From NCBI GenBank assembly GCA_035711465.1, contig DASTCC010000534.1, positions 1 to 6,739 of the forward strand: a stretch of 6,739 nt of DNA. Reading direction: 5' to 3'. Below are positions 1-5,668 of the stretch, one piece after another. Position 1 is the first letter of the stretch. Each line of letters opens with the position of its first letter. The stretch is from DASTCC01 sp035711465 (lineage in GTDB: Bacteria > Acidobacteriota > Vicinamibacteria > Vicinamibacterales > SCN-69-37). Both the position numbers and the translations under genes were made by a program. The notes beneath the pieces are model-generated. The model worked only from the letters and a program-made list of their open reading frames with translations, made no database searches and was not told where the DNA came from.

Positions 1-958
1 CAATCCAGACGAGACGCTCGAACACCATCAGCACGATCGCGGCCGGACGCCGGCGGCGCGGCGCCGCGACCGACGGCCGCTCCCCGGTCGCGGGCGCGGG
101 CGCGTGAAGCAGGTCGTCGATCTCAATCCGGATGTCGCCGGCATCTTTCAGCCGATCCCGGGCGTCGCGCACCAGGCAGCGCCGCAGCAGCCGCTGCATG
201 GCCACCGGCGTCGACGCCGGCAGCCGGCTCCACGGAATCTCCTGTCGCAGCACGGCGGCGACCGTGTCGGACACCGTCTCGCCCTCGAACAACCGGGCGC
301 CTGTCAGCAGCTCGAAGGCGATGACGCCGAACGCCCAGATGTCCGCGCGGCGATCCACCGGGCGTCCGCGCGCCTGTTCCGGACTCATGTACGCGGCGGT
401 GCCGAGAATGACGCCGAGTCCCGTCGCCGGACTGGTGATCGTCGGCGACGCCGACGGGTCCGATGACGCCGTGGCGGGATCGAAGGCTTTGGCGAGTCCG
501 AAATCGAGGACCTTGACCCTGCCGTCGTTCTTGATCTTGATGTTGGCGGGCTTCAGGTCGCGGTGGACGATGCCGCTGTCGTGCGCGGCTTCGAGCGCCG
601 CCGCGAGCTGTTTGAGCACCGGCAGCAGATCTTCCACGGACCACGGGCCCTTCACCTCGTCGAGCGACTGCCCGTCGACGAACTCCATCGCGATCGCCGG
701 CGCGCGGCGTCCGTCGCCGCCGGCCAGGCCGTAGACCTGGGCGATGTTCGGATGATTCAGCGCCGCCAGCGACCTGGCTTCGCGCTCGAAGCGGCGCAGC
801 CGCTCGCCGTCGTCAGCGAAGGCATCGGGCAGGACCTTGAGCGCGACGTCGCGATCGAGCTGGACGTCCCGGGCGCGGTAGACCTCGCCCATGCCTCCGG
901 CGCCGAGCGTGCTGATGACTTCGTAGGCGCCAAGGCGCGTCCCTGGATTGATCGGCAT
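1..958 (-). CDS. Hanks-type Ser/Thr protein kinase, C-terminus cut by window edge
   Basis: This is a PknB-like kinase that transfers phosphate from ATP to Ser/Thr of cytoplasmic proteins. The 319 visible residues hold a complete kinase domain (about 12-284): glycine loop LGAGGMGEV (18-26), VALK with Lys41, the helix-C FEREAR with Glu60, HRDLKPAN with Asp134 and Asn139, DFG (152-154), a Ser/Thr-rich activation segment (163-187), SPE (192-194) and DIWAFG (206-211). All catalytic residues are present. A Pro/Ala linker and an Arg run (301-304) follow, and a hydrophobic stretch starts at about 305. A transmembrane segment therefore probably begins at the edge, with an unseen extracytoplasmic sensor beyond it. 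The ATG at 958 fits the family N-terminus (PGTRLG-YEV) and closely matches the start of the second kinase at 3050. The gene is divergent from RNase HI. The kinase call is very secure; the missing sensor type is unknown. Confidence 0.95.
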   Translation of the reverse strand, partial: MPINPGTRLGAYEVISTLGAGGMGEVYRARDVQLDRDVALKVLPDAFADDGERLRRFEREARSLAALNHPNIAQVYGLAGGDGRRAPAIAMEFVDGQSLDEVKGPWSVEDLLPVLKQLAAALEAAHDSGIVHRDLKPANIKIKNDGRVKVLDFGLAKAFDPATASSDPSASPTITSPATGLGVILGTAAYMSPEQARGRPVDRRADIWAFGVIAFELLTGARLFEGETVSDTVAAVLRQEIPWSRLPASTPVAMQRLLRRCLVRDARDRLKDAGDIRIEIDDLLHAPAPATGERPSVAAPRRRRPAAIVLMVFERLVWI

Positions 959-973
959 GGTGGGGGCGGGCAA

Positions 974-979
974 AGTATA
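974..979 (-). promoter_or_regulatory. Candidate -10 element for the left kinase
   Basis: On the minus strand the hexamer TATACT lies 15 nt before the kinase ATG, in the 66-bp gap shared with RNase HI. No -35 match and no Shine-Dalgarno sequence are visible. It would give a leader of only about 6-9 nt. It is the best -10 match in this gap; its use is inferred. Confidence 0.4.
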
Positions 980-1010
980 CGCTCGCATCCGCCGCGACGA
1001 TCGGCTGGTG

Positions 1011-1016
1011 TAGCCT
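1011..1016 (+). promoter_or_regulatory. Candidate -10 element for RNase HI
   Basis: TAGCCT, a TANNNT-type hexamer, ends 8 nt before the RNase HI ATG. This spacing would start transcription at or next to the start codon. There is no ribosome-binding purine run between it and the ATG. The hexamer is weak and is supported mainly by the same arrangement at other genes here. Confidence 0.25.
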
Positions 1017-1024
1017 GTCTGGCG

Positions 1025-1684
1025 ATGCCCGATTTCGTCTGCGACGCCTGCCACAAGTCCTTCACCGTTTCCGCGGCAGCGCTGGCCAAGTACCCGAGCT
1101 GGCGGCCGAAGAAGTGCGTGCGGTGCCGGCCGCCGTCGAGGCGCGCGAGCAGCCGCGAAGAGAACCTCACGACCGCGGCCGTGCTCGAGCGCTACAGCGA
1201 AGGCCCGGCGACCGGCGTATTCACCGACGGCGCTGCTGAGCCCAATCCCGGTCCCGGCGGCTGGGGCGCCGTCTACGTGGTCGACGGCGTCGTTGTCGCC
1301 GAACAGCACGGGCACGAGCCGCACACGACAAACAACCGGATGGAACTGACGGCGCTGATCGCCGGCTGCCGCATGGTGCCCCGCGGGGCGAAGGCGACGA
1401 TTTACTCGGACAGCGAGCTCTGCGTGAAGTCGATCACGATCTGGGGACGGAGCTGGAAGGCGCGCGGCTGGACGCGAAAGGACGGCCCGATCAAGAACCT
1501 CGAGCTGGTGCAGGAGCTCTACGACCTCTATCACGGCCATCCGGGCCTGACGCTGCAATGGATCCGCGCCCACGTCGGCCACCGCTGGAACGAGTACGCC
1601 GACTCGCTGGCGACGGCGTATCGGCGGAGGTCGTCAGATCAGGACATTCAGGCGATGTCTCTGAAGCGCGTGTCGAAAGATTGA
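1025..1684 (+). CDS. rnhA: Ribonuclease HI with N-terminal zinc-ribbon-like extension
   Basis: This enzyme cleaves the RNA strand of RNA:DNA hybrids, acting in the cytoplasm in primer and R-loop removal. Of 219 residues, about 62-200 form the RNase HI domain. The DEDD metal ligands are intact: Asp68 (FTDGAAEPNPGPGGWG), Glu107 (NNRMELTA), Asp129 (YSDSE) and Asp193 (NEYADSLA). His183 (RAHVGH) matches the catalytic-loop histidine. The basic handle is present (WGRSWKARGW, 140-149), as in E. coli type HI. E. coli RNase HI is about 155 residues. The extra length here is an N-terminal module with CDAC (6-9) and CVRC (31-34), probably one zinc site that could help bind nucleic acid. ATG 1025 is chosen because it retains this module and upstream sequence is antisense to the kinase. 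The last residues, RVSKD, and the TGA stop lie inside a palindromic repeat, so the original C-terminus may have been replaced. Confidence 0.94.
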   Translation: MPDFVCDACHKSFTVSAAALAKYPSWRPKKCVRCRPPSRRASSREENLTTAAVLERYSEGPATGVFTDGAAEPNPGPGGWGAVYVVDGVVVAEQHGHEPHTTNNRMELTALIAGCRMVPRGAKATIYSDSELCVKSITIWGRSWKARGWTRKDGPIKNLELVQELYDLYHGHPGLTLQWIRAHVGHRWNEYADSLATAYRRRSSDQDIQAMSLKRVSKD

Positions 1685-1818
1685 ACATGGAGGGCCGTGG
1701 AGGGCCGTGCTCTTATTTTTGAAGAGCAAGAAGGACTCAGGATCCTGAAGAGCTCTTCGAACCTGCATTCGAAAAGAATTCCTCCACGACCCTCCATGTT
1801 CAATCTTTCGACAAGCGC
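1666..1818. repeat. 153-bp near-perfect palindromic element (MITE- or REP-like) between convergent genes
   Basis: Arms 1666-1703 and 1781-1818 are inverted copies of 38 bp that match at 36 positions. The arm core reads TCGAAAGATTGAACATGGAG. The 77-nt middle is also structured: a GCTCTT/AAGAGC hairpin (1709-1727), the perfect 12-bp palindrome TCAGGATCCTGA (1737-1748), GAAGAGCTCTTC (1747-1758) and paired TTCGAA sites (1756-1761, 1768-1773). The central palindrome sits at the midpoint of the two arms, so the whole unit is symmetric. It is more AT-rich than the flanking genes. The left arm overlaps the RNase HI stop and the right arm ends 42 bp from the M19 stop. No transposase or clear target duplication is seen. 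It may be a non-autonomous mobile repeat; as RNA it would fold strongly in both directions and could end or stabilise both transcripts. The structure is certain; its origin and role are inferred. Confidence 0.9.
1689..1708. repeat. Two exact tandem copies of a 10-bp unit
   Basis: GGAGGGCCGT occurs twice head to tail at the inner edge of the left palindrome arm. The right arm has only one matching unit (with one mismatch) before its sequence diverges. The left side has thus probably gained a copy by slippage, which disturbs the symmetry of the element. Confidence 0.8.
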
Positions 1819-1859
1819 CTTTCGACAAGCGCTTTTGGCAAGCGCTTTTGGCAAGCGAC
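1806..1859. repeat. Four degenerate 13-14 bp tandem repeats at the right end of the palindrome
   Basis: Units are TTTCGACAAGCGCC (1806-1819), TTTCGACAAGCGCT (1820-1833), TTTGGCAAGCGCT (1834-1846) and TTTGGCAAGCGAC (1847-1859). The first is the outer tip of the right palindrome arm, so the array looks like repeated copies of that tip. It ends immediately before the M19 stop codon at 1860-1862. It has no spacers and is not CRISPR. It is unclear whether it arose by slippage or by repeated events at the element's end. Confidence 0.85.
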
Positions 1860-2990
1860 TCACCCGAGCGACTGACGTAAGACCCGAATCCAATTGCCGC
1901 CCATGATCTTCTCGATCTCTGCGCTGCGGAAGCCGGCGCGATCGAGCGCGTCGTGGATCAGGAACGCGCGACGCGGGTTGTTGAGCTCGGGAATCACGAC
2001 GTGGGCTGGCGGCGTGTCGAAGCCGAGCACCTGCGACTTCGCCACCGAGTTCCACCACGGCAGAATGTTCTGCACCGCCCTTGCGTTGTCGTTGCCGACG
2101 CTCTGCGCCCCGGCGTCGCCGCCGATCGCGTAGTCGTTGGCGATGCCGACCGCGTCGATGCCGCCGACCCTGACGATGTGTCTGATCTGCGCGACGTAGG
2201 ATGCCGGCGTCGGCATGGGATCCGTCGTCAGCCAGCAGGTCATCATGAACACGCCCATCGCCCCGCCCGAGTCGGCGACGCCGCGGATGACGTCGTCGGG
2301 CGTGCAGCGCGCGTTGTCGACGAGCGCGCGCGCTCCGCCATGCGAAACGATCACCGCCTTCCGGATCGCCCTGGAAATGGCGATGACGTCGCGGCAGGTC
2401 GGATCCGAGACGTGGGCGAGATCGGGAATCATGCCGAGCGCGTGCAGCCGCTCGACGCCGGCGCGGCCGAGCGCCGTCAGCCCGGACCACTTTGGTTCGA
2501 TGGCGCCGCCGCCCCACGGGTTGTCGTTGTGGTGGGTGATCTGGAAGACACGCAGCCCGAGCGCGTGAAGTGCGTCGAGCCGATCGAGGTTCTGGCCGAC
2601 GATTTCGCCGCCGCCCTGGACCTGGAAGAACACCGCGGTGCGTCCGTTGCGATGCGCGCCGGCGATCTCGCTGCCCCTGGTTGCGTGGAACGCCAGCGGC
2701 TCCCGCGCGAGATCGGTGCGCATCTCGGCGATCGACTTCGACGTCGCGTCGAAGCTGCGCCAGTACTTGATCGAACCGTCGGTCGTCTCGAGCCGTTCGG
2801 CGCGCGAGACGTCGACGAGAAACGCCGACAGCCCGCTCGCGGCCAGATCGTTCATCGGACCGGCGAGCGTGAGTCCGTCGACGTACGGAAACGGCGTGAT
2901 CGGTCGCGACTGTGCCGGGCTGTCGGCGGCACGCGCGGTCGCGGCGGCCGCGCCCAGCTGCTGGAGGAACCCGCGGCGCGTGGTGATCAT
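1860..2990 (-). CDS. Exported M19 (membrane dipeptidase-like) protein with altered metal site
   Basis: The 376-residue protein resembles renal/membrane dipeptidases, zinc enzymes that hydrolyse dipeptides. It starts with a Tat-type leader: TTRRGFLQQLG (3-13), then an Ala-rich stretch to about 22, so it probably crosses the membrane folded. Family landmarks: VDGLTLAG (37-44) where active members have DGHND; FFQVQGGGEI (121-130) where they have an IEGG-type motif; ITHHNDN (151-157); GMIPDLAHVSD (186-196) with His193; VSHGGARAL (215-223) with His217; and VGIANDY (281-287) with Asp286. The two later zinc histidines and the late Asp are kept. The early HxD pair is Leu40/Leu42 and the bridging Glu is Gln125, so a normal two-zinc site is unlikely. 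It may have one metal, other chemistry, or only bind ligand. The ATG at 2990 places the twin arginines at residues 5-6. The fold is secure; dipeptidase activity is doubtful. Confidence 0.88.
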   Translation of the reverse strand: MITTRRGFLQQLGAAAATARAADSPAQSRPITPFPYVDGLTLAGPMNDLAASGLSAFLVDVSRAERLETTDGSIKYWRSFDATSKSIAEMRTDLAREPLAFHATRGSEIAGAHRNGRTAVFFQVQGGGEIVGQNLDRLDALHALGLRVFQITHHNDNPWGGGAIEPKWSGLTALGRAGVERLHALGMIPDLAHVSDPTCRDVIAISRAIRKAVIVSHGGARALVDNARCTPDDVIRGVADSGGAMGVFMMTCWLTTDPMPTPASYVAQIRHIVRVGGIDAVGIANDYAIGGDAGAQSVGNDNARAVQNILPWWNSVAKSQVLGFDTPPAHVVIPELNNPRRAFLIHDALDRAGFRSAEIEKIMGGNWIRVLRQSLG

Positions 2991-3001
2991 CGCGGCCGCC
3001 G

Positions 3002-3007
3002 AGTGTA
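3002..3007 (-). promoter_or_regulatory. Candidate -10 element for the M19 gene
   Basis: On the minus strand TACACT ends 11 nt before the M19 ATG, within the 59-bp gap shared with kinase 2. No -35 or Shine-Dalgarno match is visible, and the predicted leader is only a few nucleotides. Confidence 0.3.
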
Positions 3008-3030
3008 TCGCGTCTTCGCGGGCCAGTCGT

Positions 3031-3036
3031 CATAAT
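3031..3036 (+). promoter_or_regulatory. Candidate -10 element for the kinase-propeller gene
   Basis: CATAAT, one base from the TATAAT consensus, ends 13 nt before the kinase ATG in an otherwise GC-rich gap. No clear -35 hexamer or Shine-Dalgarno sequence is visible. On the opposite strand the overlapping ATTATG/TATTAT bases lie too far from the M19 start to give an equally short leader. Confidence 0.35.
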
Positions 3037-3049
3037 AGGCGCGGCTCCC

Positions 3050-5635
3050 ATGACCCTTTCCCCAGGGACGCGCCTCGGTCCGTACGAAGTCGTCGCCAAG
3101 CTCGGCGAAGGCGGCATGGGCGAGGTGTTCCGCGCCCGCGATACGCGGCTCGACCGCATGGTCGCGATCAAGGTGCTGCCGGCCGGCGTCGCCGCCGACC
3201 CGGATCGCCGCGTGCGGTTCGAGCGCGAGGCCAGGGCGATCGCGGCGCTGTCCCATCCCAACATCCTCGCCATCCACGACGTCGGCCAGAGCGACGCGTT
3301 GCTCTACGCCGTCACCGAGCTGCTCGACGGGACGACGCTGCGCGAGCGGCTGACGGCGCCGCTGCCGGCGCGCAAGGCCGTCGACATCGGCATCCAGATC
3401 GCGCGCGGGCTGGCGGCCGCGCACGAGCGCGGCATCGTGCATCGCGATCTGAAGCCCGAGAACATCTTCCTGCTCGACGACGGACGCGTGAAGATTCTGG
3501 ACTTCGGCCTCGCCAAGACGGTCGAGTCGGCCGACGCGATCGGGGCGGCGGCGACCGCGATGGCGCCGGCGATGACCGACCCGGGGATGGTGCTCGGCAC
3601 GGTCGGCTACATGGCGCCCGAACAGGTTCGCGGTCAGGCGACCGACGCGCGTACCGATCTGTTCGCGCTCGGCGCGGTGCTCTACGAGATGCTCACGGGC
3701 CAAAGGGCGTTCCGCCGCGACACCGCCGCGGAAACGATGACCGCGATCCTCCGCGAGGATCCGCCGGACCTCGTGGCGACGCGCGCCGATCTTTCGCCGG
3801 CCTTCGAGCGTATCGTCCGCCACTGCCTGGAGAAGAGTCCCGCCGAACGATTTCAGACGGCGCGTGACGTCGCGTTCGCCCTCGACGCGCTCTCGGGCAC
3901 GTCGACCGGCACGGCCGCCGCGCCTGTCGTCGAGGCGCCGCGGCGGCGATTCGGCCTGGCGGCCGCGCTGGTGGCGCTGCCGATCCTCGGCATCGCCGGC
4001 GGGTTCGCGCTGGCCACCTCGCTGCGGCCAGCCGCCGAGCCGGCGGAGATCGCGTTCACGTCGCGCACGTGGGATCCGCAGTGGATCACGAACGCGCGCT
4101 ACGCGCCCGACGGCAAGACGGTCTTCTACAGCGCCGCCCTGAGCGGCAACGAGCCGAGCCTCTTCATCGCCCGGCCCGGCGCCGTCGTTGCCCAGCCGCT
4201 CGGCGAGCCGGGCACGCATCTGCTCTCGGTCTCGCGTACCGGCGAACTGGCGGTGCTCACCCATGCCGCGTTCATCAACCATCGGATGTTCCGCGGCACG
4301 CTGACGCGGATGACCGTGGACGGCGCGGGCCGGCCGCTGCTCGAGGGCGTGCGCGAGGCCGACTGGGCGCCGGATGGATCGACCATGGCGATCGTTCGCG
4401 ACGATGGGACGAAGGATCGACTCGAGTATCCGATCGACAAGGTCCTGCACGAGGCGGCTGGCTACATCAGCGATCCGCGCGTCTCGCCGGACGGCACCCG
4501 GGTCGCGTTTCTGGAGCATCCGATTCGATACGACGATCGCGGCTGGCTGAAGGTGGTCGATGCCAGCGGCACGGTGAAGACGCTGGCGGGAGAGTTCGCG
4601 GCCTCCCAGAGCGTCACGTGGTCCGCCGATGGCCGCCATGTGTTCGTGTCGGTCTCCACGGGCGGCGCAGAGTACCTGCCGATCGTCGTCAACGCCGACG
4701 GCGATCCCGAAGTGCGGCAGGCCTTCCCGAGCATGTCGTCGTCGCTGATGATGGACGTGGCCGGCGATGGCCGGCTGCTGGGCACCGTCAACGACATCCG
4801 CCTGACCATCCGGGCGCAGGTGGCGGGTCTGACTCCCGAACGCGAATTTCCCTGGCAGCAACAGTCGCTCGCCAACGACCTCTCGGCCGACGGCCAGTGG
4901 CTGGTCTTCACCGACCAGTCAGAGAGCGCCGGCGTCAATTACGGCGTCGCGATCCGAAAGACGGACGGGTCGCCGGCGGCACGGCTCGGTGAAGGTGCCG
5001 CTCTCGGCGGCTTCTCGCCCGATGGCAAGCAAATCCTGGCGTTCGTCCCCAGTCCGGCGCCGGGGCGACATGTCATCTACCCGACCGGCCCGGGACAACC
5101 GCGGACGATCGATTTCACGCCGATCGCGAACGCCAGCAGCGTGTCCTGGTTTCTCGACGGCAGAGTGCTTTTCTGCAGCGGCAGCGCCAGCGAAAGCCGC
5201 TGCTACGTCCGGGCTGCCGACGGCGGCACGCCTTCGCCGGTCACGCCGCCAGGGATCGGCATCGCAAAGCCTTCGCCTGACGGCCGAACCATCTTGTCGC
5301 CGTCATCAGACGGCGCGTGGCACGTCGTCGACGTGGCCACGCAGGTTGCGCATCGCCTTCCCGGCAGTTTTCTCGCCCACCGCTTTGCCGGCTGGAGCCG
5401 CGACGGGCGTTCGGTGTTCGTGTCCGAGCGGCAGAACGTTCCCACACTGATCGAACGCGTCGATCTCGCGACCGGAGCGCGGACGAGAGTCCGCGAGCTC
5501 GCGCCGCCGGATCGCGCCGGCGTCATCGCGATCATCGTCGCCCTGGTTCGCGACGATGGTCAAAGCTACGTGTACACGACGTGGCGGAACCAGACGACCC
5601 TCGTCGAGGTCACGGGCGTGAAGGCGGCCCGATAG
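3050..5635 (+). CDS. Receptor-type Ser/Thr kinase with transmembrane helix and extracytoplasmic propeller
   Basis: The 861-residue protein is complete. The kinase domain (about 12-281) has LGEGGMGEV (18-26), Lys41, Glu60 (FEREAR), HRDLKPEN with Asp133 and Asn138, DFG (151-153), APE (189-191) and DLFALG (203-208), so it should be active. The activation segment has Thr169, Thr176 and Thr184 as possible autophosphorylation sites. After a Thr/Ala/Pro linker and Arg298-300, one hydrophobic helix (about 301-325) crosses the membrane. The rest (about 334-861) is a TolB/WD40-like propeller with repeated S/A-x-D-G turns near 351, 439, 478, 524, 611, 655, 741 and 782, suggesting seven or eight blades. 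Arg on the N-terminal side of the helix places the kinase inside and the propeller outside, where it probably senses a ligand or partner. The start aligns with the left kinase (shared PGTRLG, GGMGEV, RFEREAR), so the two are paralogues. A secreted propeller gene follows after 33 bp. The ligand and targets are unknown. Confidence 0.95.
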   Translation: MTLSPGTRLGPYEVVAKLGEGGMGEVFRARDTRLDRMVAIKVLPAGVAADPDRRVRFEREARAIAALSHPNILAIHDVGQSDALLYAVTELLDGTTLRERLTAPLPARKAVDIGIQIARGLAAAHERGIVHRDLKPENIFLLDDGRVKILDFGLAKTVESADAIGAAATAMAPAMTDPGMVLGTVGYMAPEQVRGQATDARTDLFALGAVLYEMLTGQRAFRRDTAAETMTAILREDPPDLVATRADLSPAFERIVRHCLEKSPAERFQTARDVAFALDALSGTSTGTAAAPVVEAPRRRFGLAAALVALPILGIAGGFALATSLRPAAEPAEIAFTSRTWDPQWITNARYAPDGKTVFYSAALSGNEPSLFIARPGAVVAQPLGEPGTHLLSVSRTGELAVLTHAAFINHRMFRGTLTRMTVDGAGRPLLEGVREADWAPDGSTMAIVRDDGTKDRLEYPIDKVLHEAAGYISDPRVSPDGTRVAFLEHPIRYDDRGWLKVVDASGTVKTLAGEFAASQSVTWSADGRHVFVSVSTGGAEYLPIVVNADGDPEVRQAFPSMSSSLMMDVAGDGRLLGTVNDIRLTIRAQVAGLTPEREFPWQQQSLANDLSADGQWLVFTDQSESAGVNYGVAIRKTDGSPAARLGEGAALGGFSPDGKQILAFVPSPAPGRHVIYPTGPGQPRTIDFTPIANASSVSWFLDGRVLFCSGSASESRCYVRAADGGTPSPVTPPGIGIAKPSPDGRTILSPSSDGAWHVVDVATQVAHRLPGSFLAHRFAGWSRDGRSVFVSERQNVPTLIERVDLATGARTRVRELAPPDRAGVIAIIVALVRDDGQSYVYTTWRNQTTLVEVTGVKAAR

Positions 5636-5656
5636 CGGACGGGGCTCTGCTGCGCG

Positions 5657-5662
5657 TAGACT
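5657..5662 (+). promoter_or_regulatory. Candidate -10 element for the secreted propeller gene
   Basis: TAGACT ends 6 nt before the ATG at 5669, the spacing expected if transcription began on the start codon itself. The first three bases (TAG, 5657-5659) are also an in-frame stop that rules out an upstream start. The gene may be transcribed from here as well as by read-through from the kinase. Confidence 0.3.
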
Positions 5663-5668
5663 CGTCGA

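Noticed and set aside
563..1024. Possible longer N-terminus for RNase HI
   Set aside because: The frame is open upstream, but this part is antisense to the left kinase and has no conserved features. ATG 1025 begins directly before the cysteine module.
1709..1727. Classic intrinsic terminator (GCTCTT hairpin)
   Set aside because: The stem is only 6 bp and the T-run is in the loop, not after the stem, so it does not fit a standard terminator by itself.
1666..1818. Complete insertion sequence
   Set aside because: There is no transposase frame inside, and no convincing target-site duplication is visible at the outer ends. At most it is a non-autonomous element.
1806..1859. CRISPR-like array
   Set aside because: Units are only 13-14 bp, directly adjacent without spacers, and derive from the neighbouring palindrome.
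1953..3035. Open frame of 360 codons on the plus strand opposite the M19 gene
   Set aside because: Its composition is that of reverse-complemented GC-rich coding DNA (Asp/Arg/Val/Ala), with no motif. The minus-strand frame has the signal peptide and family motifs.
1648..3273. Open frame of 541 codons on the minus strand overlapping the M19 gene and the palindrome
   Set aside because: Out of frame with the M19 protein, Arg-rich, no domain, and it crosses a divergent promoter gap and the repeat element. It is a shadow frame.
2987..4861. Long open frame (624 codons) on the minus strand opposite the kinase-propeller gene
   Set aside because: It is Arg/Asp/Gly/His-rich low-complexity protein with no recognisable motif, and it lies wholly opposite a frame with perfect kinase motifs. 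GC-rich codon bias creates such antisense frames.
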